Of a stretch of DNA of 64,000 nucleotides, positions 44,142-52,838 are shown piece by piece. The notes beneath the pieces were generated by a model. It did not search any database. It saw only the letters and a program-made list of their open reading frames with translations, and was not told the origin of the DNA. Position 1 is the stretch's first letter. Every line of letters begins with the position of its first letter. Source of the stretch: Duganella sp. BJB480. GTDB taxonomy: Bacteria > Pseudomonadota > Gammaproteobacteria > Burkholderiales > Burkholderiaceae_D. The DNA lies in assembly GCA_003416985.1 (NCBI GenBank), contig QVIN01000006.1:517871-581870 (forward strand), written 5' to 3'. The position numbers and the translations under genes were made by a program.

Positions 44142-45059
44142 TTAGTCCCAGTCGCCGCCGCCACCGCCGCCGCTGTCGCCGCCGCCGCTGCCGCCGTCGT
44201 CCCAGCCGCCGCTGACGCCGAAGTCGTTGCCGCCCATGTCGTCGCGGCGCAGCAGTTCATCGCGTGACGGATCGTCGTAGACGATGTCGTTGCGTGGCTG
44301 GTCGCGGTTGCCGGAATCGTGATTGCCGCCGGTGAACTGGCGTGCGATCGCCTCGCCGGCCACGATGCCCGCGCCCACCGCCGCGCCGGTCGCCAGGCCG
44401 CCCATGATGCGCGAGCCAATGCCGCTACCCTGCGGCTGGCCGTAGCCTGGCTGCGGATAGCCCTGTTGCGGATAGGCGCCGGGCGCATAGCCGGGAGCCG
44501 CGCCGCCGCCGGGGTTGAAGCCGGCCGGGTTGTTGTAGCTGTCGGTCTGCTGGTTACGGCGCGACATGAAGCGCGTCGCCAGCCAGATGAAGCCCAGCAG
44601 GCCGCCACCCAGGATCAGGATGGTGCCCCAGGGGATGTCGCTGCTCTGCGGTGCGCCGTAGTTGCCATTGCTGTAGCCGGCGTTGCTGCGGGCCGGCTGC
44701 TGCTGCGAGTAGTTGGCGCGCGGCTTCTGGCCGTCGGCCAGCAGCGTGCGCAGCTTGGTTAGCGCGGCGGGGTCCACTTTCGGCAGGCCGGGCGACAGGC
44801 GTTCGGCCGTGGCCAGTTCGCCCTGCGCGGCGGCGAACTTGCCTTGCTTGGCCAGCAGTTCGGCCTCCACGAAGTGCGCGGTGCCGCTCTTCGGGTGGGC
44901 TTTCAGGACCTGGTCCATCAGCGCTTGTGCGTCGGTGTACTTGCCTGCTTCAGCGGCGACATACACATCGTGTATCGTGGGTTCGGCCGCAAACGCCGGC
45001 ACCGCCAGCGCCAGGGCGCTGGCCAGCAGGGTCATACGTGCGAAAGATTTTGCCGTCAT
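44142..45059 (-). CDS. TPR-type protein with Gly-rich tail
   Basis: 305 residues: signal peptide (LLASALALAVPAFA), one or two TPR-like helix pairs (about 25-110; YVAAEAGKYTDAQALMDQV, LLAKQGKFAAAQGELATAER), a membrane helix near 145-165 (GTILILGGGLLGFIWLATRF), a Gly/Pro/Tyr/Gln-rich stretch and a C-terminus of Gly and Asp only (DWD end). The layout resembles a family of uncharacterised inner-membrane proteins. It has AAGGAGAT before ATG. The C-terminal low complexity is coding, not a frame error: the frame stays open in the family style. Function unknown. Confidence 0.78.
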   Translation of the reverse strand: MTAKSFARMTLLASALALAVPAFAAEPTIHDVYVAAEAGKYTDAQALMDQVLKAHPKSGTAHFVEAELLAKQGKFAAAQGELATAERLSPGLPKVDPAALTKLRTLLADGQKPRANYSQQQPARSNAGYSNGNYGAPQSSDIPWGTILILGGGLLGFIWLATRFMSRRNQQTDSYNNPAGFNPGGGAAPGYAPGAYPQQGYPQPGYGQPQGSGIGSRIMGGLATGAAVGAGIVAGEAIARQFTGGNHDSGNRDQPRNDIVYDDPSRDELLRRDDMGGNDFGVSGGWDDGGSGGGDSGGGGGGDWD

Positions 45060-45100
45060 GTCAGATCTCCTTGTAGGGACAGGCTCGATATGGTGGCAGT

Positions 45101-46372
45101 TTACGCCATTTTCAAGTCTTGGGCGGTACGTTGGCTAACCGATATCGATGGCGCGCCCAGTGCGGCCAGCACCGAGTCGGCGATGATGTCGGCGGTGGCG
45201 GCCGATAAAGTCCAGCCCAGGTGGCCGTGGCCGGTATTGTAGAACACCGTGGGCGCCTTGCCCCGGCCCACGCGCGGGACCAGGTTGGGCATCATCGGCC
45301 GCAGGCCGGCCCAGGGCGTCGCCTCGCGCGTGGAGACGCCGGGGAAGCACTGCCGCACCCAGTCGGTCAGCGGCGCGATGCGGTCGGCGCGGATGTCGCG
45401 GTTGTAGCCGTTGAACTCCGCCGTGCCGGCCACGCGCAGGCGGTCCGCGCCGAGGCGGCTGGCGACCAGCTTGGTGGCGTCGTCCACCAGGCTGACGTTG
45501 GGCGCGGCGGCCTGGCTGGCGGCGTCGTTCAGGTGGACGGTGATCGAGTAGCCCTTGACCGGGTAGACGTTGACGCGGTCGCCCAGCATGGCCGCGATCT
45601 CGCGGCTGGCGGTGCCGGCGCAGACCACCACCGCGTCGTAGCGTTGGGTGTCGTCGCTATCGTCGTGCGTGACGGTGATGTGCGCGCCGGCGGCATCGGC
45701 GCGGACCCTGGTCACGTGCTGGTCGAAGCGCAGGTCCACGCCCAGGCGCTGCGCCGCTTGCGCCAGGCCGGTGGTGAACTTGTGGATGTCGCCGGAGCTG
45801 TCGCTCTCGGTGTAATGGCCGCCGTGGAACTGGCCGGTCAATGTGGGTTCGATGGCGCGCATCTCGTCCGGCGTGACGGCGCGGCGCGGCAGGCCGCCTT
45901 GCGCCAGCAAATTCGAGACCTCGGCCGCGTGTTCGAAGTCGGCGCGGTCGCGGTGGATGTGCAGGATGCCTTCGCGCTTGAGGTCGAAGTCTATGCCTTC
46001 CTCCTCGGCCCAGCCGAACAGATGCCGGCGCGCGGCCACGGCCAGTTTGGCGGTGGCGATGGTGTTGGCGCGATAGTGGGGAATGGCGGCGATGAACTCC
46101 GCGAACCACGACAGCTTATGCCAGCTGGGTTTCGGATTGACCAGCAGCGGCGCGTCGTTCCTCAGCATCCACTTCAGGCCCTTGACGACGGTGTCCCTGT
46201 GATTCCATGCCTCGGCGTTGGAGGCGGACAGCTGGCCGCCGTTGGCGAAGGAAGTCTCCATCGCCGCGTAGCGATGGCGTTCCAGCAGCGTGACGGCGAA
46301 GCCGCGCCTGGCGAGCGCGTAGGCGGTGGTGACGCCGGTGATGCCGCCGCCAATGATGGCTATGGTTTTCAT
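45101..46372 (-). CDS. dadA: D-amino acid dehydrogenase (DadA-like)
   Basis: 423 residues, the usual length. FAD-binding start IIGGGITGVTTAYALARRG (GxGxxG), VKGYSITVHL, and near the end GRGKAPTVFYNTGHGHLGWTLS, a signature of the DadA/glycine oxidase family. It oxidises D-amino acids (D-Ala and others) to 2-oxo acids, passing electrons to the respiratory chain at the inner membrane face. It is single, without alanine racemase (dadX) nearby, unlike the E. coli dad operon. A DadA-like enzyme with other substrates cannot be excluded. Confidence 0.88.
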   Translation of the reverse strand: MKTIAIIGGGITGVTTAYALARRGFAVTLLERHRYAAMETSFANGGQLSASNAEAWNHRDTVVKGLKWMLRNDAPLLVNPKPSWHKLSWFAEFIAAIPHYRANTIATAKLAVAARRHLFGWAEEEGIDFDLKREGILHIHRDRADFEHAAEVSNLLAQGGLPRRAVTPDEMRAIEPTLTGQFHGGHYTESDSSGDIHKFTTGLAQAAQRLGVDLRFDQHVTRVRADAAGAHITVTHDDSDDTQRYDAVVVCAGTASREIAAMLGDRVNVYPVKGYSITVHLNDAASQAAAPNVSLVDDATKLVASRLGADRLRVAGTAEFNGYNRDIRADRIAPLTDWVRQCFPGVSTREATPWAGLRPMMPNLVPRVGRGKAPTVFYNTGHGHLGWTLSAATADIIADSVLAALGAPSISVSQRTAQDLKMA

Positions 46373-46415
46373 CCAGATGTATAAATTTTCCCGCGTAGAG
46401 GCGAGAGTTTATCAT

Positions 46416-47012
46416 CTAAAGGTCGTCCAGGCCCTTGCCCTTGAGGATATGTGGCACACATTTAGCCACGCGCGACTCGCGGGTCTTGGCCTGTTTGGCC
46501 GAGGAGAAGTGGAGCAGGTAGCCGCGTTGCCGGCCCGGCGTCAGCGCGGCGAAGGCTTCCTGCAGCTCGGGGGATTCCTCCAGCTGGTTCAGGAATTCCT
46601 CAGGCATGGCGAATTCGGCGGTCTTCTTGAATGCCACTTGCGCGCCGGACCGCTCCACCTTGATGGCTTCGCGGATGTAGGACTTCAAGGTCGACGCCAT
46701 CTTGGCGATCTCGTCGGCGCTGGTGAAGCGAATCTGGCGGCCGGCCTGCACGTTCTCGGTTTGCTGGATCAGGATGGATTTGGGATCCTGCATCAAGGCG
46801 CCCTTGAAGAACAGCAGCGCGCAGTATTCCTTGAAGCCGTGCATCAGCACGATGTTCTGATCGTCGAGCGTGTAGCAGGGATGGCCCCATTTGAAGTCCT
46901 CGGCCAGGTCGCAGTCGAGGGCGATGGCGCGCAACTTCTTGAATGCGTCCTGCCATGTGCCTGGCTTGCCGACGTAGGCATCAACCCTGGGATTCAAAGT
47001 CTTCTCTGTCAT
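46416..47012 (-). CDS. YdeI/OmpD-associated-family protein (DUF1801)
   Basis: 198 residues from ATG 47012 with GAGGCG 5 bases before; the frame is open well upstream but without homology. DUF1801-like part (FKWGHPCYTLDDQN, FKEYCALLFFKGALM) and a C-terminal OmdA/YdeI part (MPEEFLNQLEESPELQEAFA, LTPGRQRGYLLHFSSAKQ, TRESRVAKCVPHIL). The family is involved in stress or antimicrobial peptide response in a few species, but the biochemical role is unknown. It is single and convergent with nothing; 44 bp separates it from the dehydrogenase gene. Confidence 0.88.
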   Translation of the reverse strand: MTEKTLNPRVDAYVGKPGTWQDAFKKLRAIALDCDLAEDFKWGHPCYTLDDQNIVLMHGFKEYCALLFFKGALMQDPKSILIQQTENVQAGRQIRFTSADEIAKMASTLKSYIREAIKVERSGAQVAFKKTAEFAMPEEFLNQLEESPELQEAFAALTPGRQRGYLLHFSSAKQAKTRESRVAKCVPHILKGKGLDDL

Positions 47013-47175
47013 GGTGCGCCTCGATGGAATCAACAGTGGCAAAAAAATAATTATACCCGGCCCGCTGGCGCGACTGCGCAGGGTACTAAAGGGCGTGTTC
47101 GGCCGGCCGGGTGGAGTAGAATCAAAGCAACGTCGCGAACGCGCGACCAGTTCTTTCGACGAAGATGGGGACACG

Positions 47176-47655
47176 ATGAACACACTGTTGCGTAATTCGC
47201 TGGGCGCCGTATGCTGTTTGACCCTGTTGAGCGCGGCGCCGGCCGGCGCGGCCGAGCACGGCAGCGAGAAGGAGGCGCAGGAGATGGTGAAAAAGGCCGT
47301 CGCGCTGGTTAAGTCGGCCGGGCCGGAGAGCGCCTACAAGGCTTTCACCGAACATCCGGACGGCGCCTTCAAGGACCGCGACCTGTATGTGTTCGTCTAT
47401 GATTTCGGCGGCATCTGCCTGGCGCAGGGCGCCAATCCCAAGATGGTGGGCAAGAACCTGGCCGCCATCAAGGATGTCGACGGCAATCCATTCATCCAGG
47501 GGATGATCGACATGGTCAAGAGCACATCGCGTGGCTGGTACGGTCCCTACAAATTCACCAATCCGAACAGCCAGGGCTATGAATTGAAACGCTCGTATTG
47601 CGAGCGCGGCGCGGGGGACACCATGGTCTGTGTCGGCACGTATTTCGTCAAATAG
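47176..47655 (+). CDS. Secreted single cache-domain protein
   Basis: 159 residues with a signal peptide (LGAVCCLTLLSAAPAGAA). The mature part is a cache domain: EAQEMVKKAVALVKSAGPES, YVFVYDFGGICLAQGANPKM, VGKNLAAIKDVDGNPFIQGM and GWYGPYKFTNPNSQGYELKR, the pattern of small periplasmic cache proteins and of chemoreceptor sensor halves. It lacks any signalling domain. It probably binds a small ligand (an organic acid or amine) and may pass it to a chemoreceptor. Located beside a flagellin gene, with a possible flagellar-type promoter upstream (47087-47113). Confidence 0.85.
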   Translation: MNTLLRNSLGAVCCLTLLSAAPAGAAEHGSEKEAQEMVKKAVALVKSAGPESAYKAFTEHPDGAFKDRDLYVFVYDFGGICLAQGANPKMVGKNLAAIKDVDGNPFIQGMIDMVKSTSRGWYGPYKFTNPNSQGYELKRSYCERGAGDTMVCVGTYFVK

Positions 47656-47672
47656 GCGGCCGCGCCGCCGCC

Positions 47673-48818
47673 CTATTTGAGCAGCGACATCAGCAGGGAC
47701 GAGATGCTGCCGCTGTCCCGTAGCATGGCGCTGCCGGTCTTCATCAGCAATTGATCGCTGGCCATCTCGGCGCTTTCTTGCGCGAAATCGGTGTCCATGA
47801 TGCGGCCGGTCGCCTGGATGGTATTGGCGCTCATATTGGCCAGATTGCTGTCCGAATGGCTCAGGCGATTGGTCGTGGCGCCCAGGCTGGAGCGCACTGT
47901 GGCGACGGCGTCCAGCGCCTGGCTCAGTTTGTCGATGGAGGCGGAGGCCGCCGACGCGATGACGAGGTCGGTGCCGCTGCCTTTGACCGAGATGCCGAAG
48001 GTGTCGTACGTGGTCGAGGCAGCGTGCAGGGCGGTGTGCATATTGCTTAGCAAGGGCGTCAGGTTATAGACCAGCACCTCGCTGGCGGAGGCGCCAATCT
48101 GGAACGAGACCGTGCGGGAAAACGTGCCGTCGACCGCCGCCGCCATGGCCACTGCGGCGGCGTAGTCCTGGGCGTCGGTGGAGGCGATCGCGGCGATGCT
48201 GGCGGTATCGGCCGCCGTGGCGGCCGCACCCGAAGTGCTGGCGACGGCCGCTTGCGTGGCCGGCGTCGGTCCGGCGGCGTTGGCGGCGACGGCGGCATTG
48301 TAGGCGGCCACGGCGGCGGCGTGCGCGGCGGCCGTGTTGGCCGCGTTGGCCACCGCGTTGGCGGTCGCCGTCACCACCCCCGCCCGCTCCGCCGCCGTGT
48401 CGCCCAGCAGCAGCTTGCTGCCGCCGAAGGTGGTCGCGCTGGAAATATTGCTCAACTCATGACTGAGCGCCGTGTATTCGGCCTGCATCGCGACGCGGTC
48501 GCCGGACGTGGCCGAGGCGTCGGCGGCCTGGGTGGCCAAGTCCTTCATGCGGATCAGGATGGCGCTGCTCTCGTCGAGCGCGCCGTCGGCCGTCTGCAGG
48601 ATCGAGATGCTCTTCTGGATATTGCTCCGCGCCGCCGCCATGCCATGAGACTGCGAGGTCAGCCGGGTGGCGATCTGCAGGCCGGCCGCGTCGTCGCGGG
48701 CCGAGTTGACGCGGAAGCCGCTGCCCAGTCGCGTCATGGCGATCGCCGTCCTGCCCTCCATGTGGAACAGGGCGTTTTGTGCGGACAGCGAGGCGGCGTT
48801 GGTGCGTATGCTCAGCAT
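47673..48818 (-). CDS. Flagellin with Ala-rich variable domain
   Basis: 381 residues starting LSIRTNAASLSAQN. Conserved D0/D1 ends are present: SGFRVNSARDDAAGLQIATR and, at the C-terminus, LGATTNRLSHSDSNLANMSA, TDFAQESAEMASDQLLMKTG and a terminal SSLLMSLLK. The middle (about 145-225) is a low-complexity Ala-rich region, unlike the Gly/Ser/Thr-rich middle of usual flagellins. It forms the filament of a polar or lateral flagellum. No other flagellar gene is near. There is no visible ribosome binding site before ATG 48818. Confidence 0.92.
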   Translation of the reverse strand: MLSIRTNAASLSAQNALFHMEGRTAIAMTRLGSGFRVNSARDDAAGLQIATRLTSQSHGMAAARSNIQKSISILQTADGALDESSAILIRMKDLATQAADASATSGDRVAMQAEYTALSHELSNISSATTFGGSKLLLGDTAAERAGVVTATANAVANAANTAAAHAAAVAAYNAAVAANAAGPTPATQAAVASTSGAAATAADTASIAAIASTDAQDYAAAVAMAAAVDGTFSRTVSFQIGASASEVLVYNLTPLLSNMHTALHAASTTYDTFGISVKGSGTDLVIASAASASIDKLSQALDAVATVRSSLGATTNRLSHSDSNLANMSANTIQATGRIMDTDFAQESAEMASDQLLMKTGSAMLRDSGSISSLLMSLLK

Positions 48819-49173
48819 GCGGCGATAGATGCGGTGTCAGGCCCGTCCCTGTGTATCCCGGACGAAGGCGGGCCAAATGCGACGGTCGCGACCCGGTCTT
48901 CGTCTTGTCCAGGACGAAGTTCGACTTTACCACTTTGTGCTCTCGCTTGGGGCGATCATATACCTCTACGGAAAAATTCCCTCGGCGCGCGGCAACAGAC
49001 AAGGCGGCTGCAGGGGCGAAAACGCGCCGGTGACAAAGTGTGAATCTTTTCAGACTGGCAAGATGCTACTCTGCGTCGCGGTGGCCGGTACGGCCAGCGA
49101 TGCCCATTGCCCATTCGCTAGGCAGACAGCTAGGGCAATGACAAATCGATAGACCACTATTAGGCAGGTATTG
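48819..49173. other. 355-bp intergenic region between flagellin and S41 peptidase
   Basis: Divergent promoter region. It holds a possible flagellar-type promoter for the flagellin and a run AAGTTCGACTTT (48917-48928) that is a small inverted repeat. I see no convincing small gene or RNA in it, only short frames without supporting evidence. Confidence 0.6.
48903..48929 (-). promoter_or_regulatory. Possible sigma-28 (FliA) promoter for flagellin
   Basis: On the minus strand TAAA begins TAAAGTCG (48929 to 48922), followed after 15 bases by GGACAAGA (48910 to 48903). The -35 is a good match to TAAAGTTT; the -10 differs from GCCGATAA at several sites. It is about 85 bp before the start codon. Confidence 0.35.
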
Positions 49174-50907
49174 ATGCTCAGAAATATACTTCGCAACACG
49201 CTTGTCGCCTGTGTTTTCACTTTGAGCATGGCCACAGCCCAAGCCGACACACAGGCGGTCGACTGGAACCACGAATTTGATGCGGGCTCCCGCATCAGCC
49301 TCAAACAGCTCAGTCCCATACAAGTCGACAACCTCGCCATCGCCGCCAAGGTCTGGGGATTCTTGAAGTACCACCATCCCTCCGTGGTCGGTGGGCAGCA
49401 CCAGTGGGACTACGAACTGCTGAGGATACTGCCGGCGGTTCTGGCGGCACCCGATCGCGGCAGTGCCGATGGCATTCTGCACGGATGGATCGCGAAACTA
49501 GAACCGATCGCGGAATGTAATCCTTGCGCCAAACTGGACAAGCAGGACTTCCAATTGTTGCCGAATCTGGAGTGGTTGAACGATACGCATCTGCTCAGCG
49601 CGGAGCTCAGGAACGATCTGAACAGGATCTACTTGAATCGTAGCAGCGCGAAAACGCAGTCCTACATTTCCTTGGTGCCCCAAATAAGCAATCCCATATT
49701 CGACAAGGAAGCCGAGTATAAAGCGCTGATTTTTCCGGATGCCGGCTTCCAGCTGCTCGCCTTGTTCCGGTTCTGGAATATTGTCGAGTATTGGGCGCCA
49801 TACCGCGAAGAGATCGGCGAAAACTGGGACAACGTACTACGGGAGTCCATCATCCCTGTGGCCCTGGCAAAAGATCGCCCAGCCTATGAATTGGCGATGA
49901 TGGCCGTCATTGCGCGCATCAACGATACTCACGCCAATTTATGGAGTTCGCTTCAGGTGCGCCCACCGGTGGGGGCATGCCAGCTGCCGCTCCGGATCCG
50001 CTTCGTGGAAGGGGTGGCGGCGGTCACCGGCTACACGAACGAAGAAGCTGGCGCGGCAACTGGGCTACGCCCAGGCGATATCATCGAAGCGATCGATGAC
50101 GTCCCGGTTTCCCGGCTTGTCGATTCCTGGCGGCCTTATTACGCGGCCTCGAATGAGCCGACGCGCTTGCGAGATGTGGCTGAAAACATGACCGTCGGCG
50201 ATTGCGGGATCGCGCGACTGAAGGTGCGGCAAGGCGATGGCTTAAGGGAGATGTCGGTCTCCCGGCCACCGCGAGCCGCGTCCAAGGCGCGGCTAACCCA
50301 CGACAAAGCGGGCGAAACCTTCCAGCTTCTTGGTGAGGACATCGCGTATATCAAACTGTCGTCCGTCAAGCGCGACAATATTCCGGACTACATGGAGCGC
50401 GCCGCGCATACCAAGGGCTTGATCATCGATATCCGGAACTACCCGTCGGACTTCATGCCTTTTGTCCTCGGTCCGTATTTCATCGATAAGCCAACCAAGT
50501 TTGTGCGATTCACGGCGGGGGATCTCTCCAATCCGGGTGGCTTCAAATGGGGGCCTGAGCTCACGATTGCGCCGAAGGCGGCCCATTATCCAGGCAAGGT
50601 GATGATACTGGTCGATGAGAAGTCACAGAGCCAGTCCGAATACACGGCAATGGCCTTGCGGGTGGGGGCACGCGCCAAGGTGGTCGGGAGCACGACGGCC
50701 GGCGCCGATGGCAACGTGTCCTCGATTCCCTTGCCTGGCGGCTTAAGGACCATGATCAGCGGTATCGGCGTGTTCTATCCCGATAAGCGGCCCACCCAGC
50801 GTGTCGGGATCATTCCCGACATCGAGGTCAAGCCGACCATCAAGGGACTACGTGCGATGCGCGACGAAGTGCTGGATGCCGCGATCGCCGAAATACAGCG
50901 GGAATAA
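49174..50907 (+). CDS. S41-family serine peptidase, exported
   Basis: 577 residues from ATG 49174 (49171 is a TTG alternative). Signal peptide (LRNTLVACVFTLSMATAQA), an N-terminal helical domain (VDNLAIAAKVWGFLKYHHPS), a PDZ-like part (ATGLRPGDIIEAIDDVPVS) and the S41 peptidase domain with the Ser in EKSQSQSEYTAMALRVGAR, about residue 487, and GSTTAGADGNVSSI. It cleaves proteins at their C-terminal side, by family. The base composition is visibly lower in GC than neighbours (many A and T third positions), a possible recent acquisition. It stands alone, with a 355-bp region before it. Confidence 0.9.
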   Translation: MLRNILRNTLVACVFTLSMATAQADTQAVDWNHEFDAGSRISLKQLSPIQVDNLAIAAKVWGFLKYHHPSVVGGQHQWDYELLRILPAVLAAPDRGSADGILHGWIAKLEPIAECNPCAKLDKQDFQLLPNLEWLNDTHLLSAELRNDLNRIYLNRSSAKTQSYISLVPQISNPIFDKEAEYKALIFPDAGFQLLALFRFWNIVEYWAPYREEIGENWDNVLRESIIPVALAKDRPAYELAMMAVIARINDTHANLWSSLQVRPPVGACQLPLRIRFVEGVAAVTGYTNEEAGAATGLRPGDIIEAIDDVPVSRLVDSWRPYYAASNEPTRLRDVAENMTVGDCGIARLKVRQGDGLREMSVSRPPRAASKARLTHDKAGETFQLLGEDIAYIKLSSVKRDNIPDYMERAAHTKGLIIDIRNYPSDFMPFVLGPYFIDKPTKFVRFTAGDLSNPGGFKWGPELTIAPKAAHYPGKVMILVDEKSQSQSEYTAMALRVGARAKVVGSTTAGADGNVSSIPLPGGLRTMISGIGVFYPDKRPTQRVGIIPDIEVKPTIKGLRAMRDEVLDAAIAEIQRE

Positions 50908-50918
50908 GGGCCGCAGTT

Positions 50919-52772
50919 CTATCGCGCGCCGTTGATGTAGCGGTCCACCACCGTCGGCAGCACGGTCAGCGGCACGCCGCAGCTTTGCACCAGCGCGTCG
51001 TTGAAGGCGGCCAGGTCGAACCTGCCGCCCAGCGCGGACTTGGCGCGTTCGCGCTGACGCAGGATCTCGTTGTGGCCCATCTTGTAGCCGCAGGCCTGGC
51101 CCGGCGACACGCAATAGCGGTCGATCTCGCTGGTCATCGCCTGCAGGCCGCGCCCCGTATTCTCGACCAGGAAGCGGATCGCCCGCTGGCGCGTCCACTT
51201 CATCGCGTGGATGCCGGTATCGACCACCAGCCGGCACGCACGGAACTGCTGCGCCTGGAGATAGCCGATCTCGCTGAACGGATCGTTGGCGTACAGGCCG
51301 AATTCGTCGACCAGCTGTTCCGCATACAGCGCCCAGCCTTCGACGAAAGCGTTGAAGCCCATCAGCGATGCGATCAGCGGCAGCTCTTCGTGATGCTCGG
51401 CCAGATAGGCACCCTGGAAGGCGTGACCCGGCAAGCCTTCGTGCGCGGTCAGCGTGGCCAGCTCGGACTTCGGCCACAGCGTGGTCGATTTCAGGTTGAT
51501 GTAGTAGATCGCCGGGCGTGAGCCGTCCAGCGAGGCGAAGTTCATATAGCCCAGCGCCGCGCCGGCCTCGATATCGGCCGGCACGCGCTTGACCTGCAGC
51601 GGCACTTTCAAATCCATGTGCGAGATCTTCGGCATCAGCGCGCGCACGGCCTGGATGCGCTCATTGCAGTAGGCGATCAGCTGTTCGCGGCCCTGGTCGT
51701 TGTCGGCATAGAAGCGCTTCGGATCCTTGGCCAGCGCCGTCAGGCGCGCGCCCACCGTGCCATGCGTGATGCCCTGCGCCTTGAGGATGGTGTCGATGCG
51801 CGCCTGCAGCTGCTTGTTCTGTTCCAGGCCGATCGCGTGGATCTCCTTGGCGCTATGACTGGTCGAGGTGCCCAGCTTGAGCGCCCATTCATAGTACGCG
51901 GCGCCGTCGGGCAGGCGGTGCACGCCGGCGACGTCGGTCGCCTTGGCGGTGGCCTTGGCGAAGGCGGCGATCTGCCGGTCCAGCGCCGGATAGACCATGC
52001 CGTCAACCAGCTTGGCCGCGCGCGCGGTCCAGTCGCCGGCGATGCCCAGTTTCTCGGTGCGTTCGCCGATCGACGTCACCAGCTTTTGCGCGGCGACGGC
52101 GGTCTTGCGGTAGTCCTTCAACTGCCCCAGCGCGGTGCGGGCGATGAAGTCCGGCGGCATGACGCCGTGGCCTGCCTGTTCGACGATGCGGGCGGTCTCC
52201 TGGTCCAGCATGCGCGCCATGCCGGCCACGCGTTCCAGGTAGGCCTCGGCATCGGCGGCGTTGGCGATCTGGTGCTGCGAGTCGAGGAATTCGGGGATGC
52301 GGGTCAGCGCGCCGTCCTGCTGCGTGACGGGGAAGGGCGAGGTGCCGCCAAAGAAGCCGCTGGCGGCGCCGCCGAACGGGAAGCGCAAGCCCGCCACGCC
52401 TTCGCCGGCGGCATAGCGCACCGTGTCGTAGCGCAGTTGCGCGTCGGCGCCGAGGGCCGCGCGGTCCAGCGCGGACAGGCGGCCCAGCATGGACTTGACC
52501 TGCGCGGCCCAGGCGGCATCGCCAACCGGCGACACATCTTCCAACTGCGCCTTCAGGCCGGCGCGCGCGTCCTTGTCCAGTCCCAGCGAGGTGGCACTGG
52601 TCGGCGCCAGCCGCAGAATCTCGTCGGCGAAGTTCTCCAGCAGCGTGGAGAACCTGGCGTCGGCCGGCGCGGCCTGCGCCAGCGCGAAGCCGGGCAGCGC
52701 GTTGACCGTGGCGGCGGACAGTGCGGACAATAGCAGTTGGCGGCGGGAGAAATTCTGGGGCTGGTGGTTCAT
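50919..52772 (-). CDS. DUF885 zincin, Tat-exported
   Basis: 617 residues. Twin-arginine signal (FSRRQLLLSALSAATVNAL). The family motif HEGLPGH near residue 444 (HExxxH form) and MGFNAFVEGWALYAEQLVDE supply the putative metal ligands of DUF885 peptidase-like proteins; GMARMLDQETARIVEQAGHG is also typical. Likely a metallo-carboxypeptidase or oligopeptidase acting in the periplasm, after folding in the cytoplasm. Divergent from the S41 peptidase end by 11 bp. ATAAAGGAAG precedes ATG. Substrate unknown. Confidence 0.88.
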   Translation of the reverse strand: MNHQPQNFSRRQLLLSALSAATVNALPGFALAQAAPADARFSTLLENFADEILRLAPTSATSLGLDKDARAGLKAQLEDVSPVGDAAWAAQVKSMLGRLSALDRAALGADAQLRYDTVRYAAGEGVAGLRFPFGGAASGFFGGTSPFPVTQQDGALTRIPEFLDSQHQIANAADAEAYLERVAGMARMLDQETARIVEQAGHGVMPPDFIARTALGQLKDYRKTAVAAQKLVTSIGERTEKLGIAGDWTARAAKLVDGMVYPALDRQIAAFAKATAKATDVAGVHRLPDGAAYYEWALKLGTSTSHSAKEIHAIGLEQNKQLQARIDTILKAQGITHGTVGARLTALAKDPKRFYADNDQGREQLIAYCNERIQAVRALMPKISHMDLKVPLQVKRVPADIEAGAALGYMNFASLDGSRPAIYYINLKSTTLWPKSELATLTAHEGLPGHAFQGAYLAEHHEELPLIASLMGFNAFVEGWALYAEQLVDEFGLYANDPFSEIGYLQAQQFRACRLVVDTGIHAMKWTRQRAIRFLVENTGRGLQAMTSEIDRYCVSPGQACGYKMGHNEILRQRERAKSALGGRFDLAAFNDALVQSCGVPLTVLPTVVDRYINGAR

Positions 52773-52838
52773 GGCTTCCTTTATGGGCTGGCAAAGAATT
52801 CGTGCGGTGAAGACCTTAGCCTGATGCCGGGAAGCGTG

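Noticed and set aside
48150-48390. GCC/GGC-type repeats in the middle of the flagellin gene.
   Set aside because: They encode the Ala-rich segment in frame; codons vary, so it is protein low complexity rather than a DNA tandem repeat.
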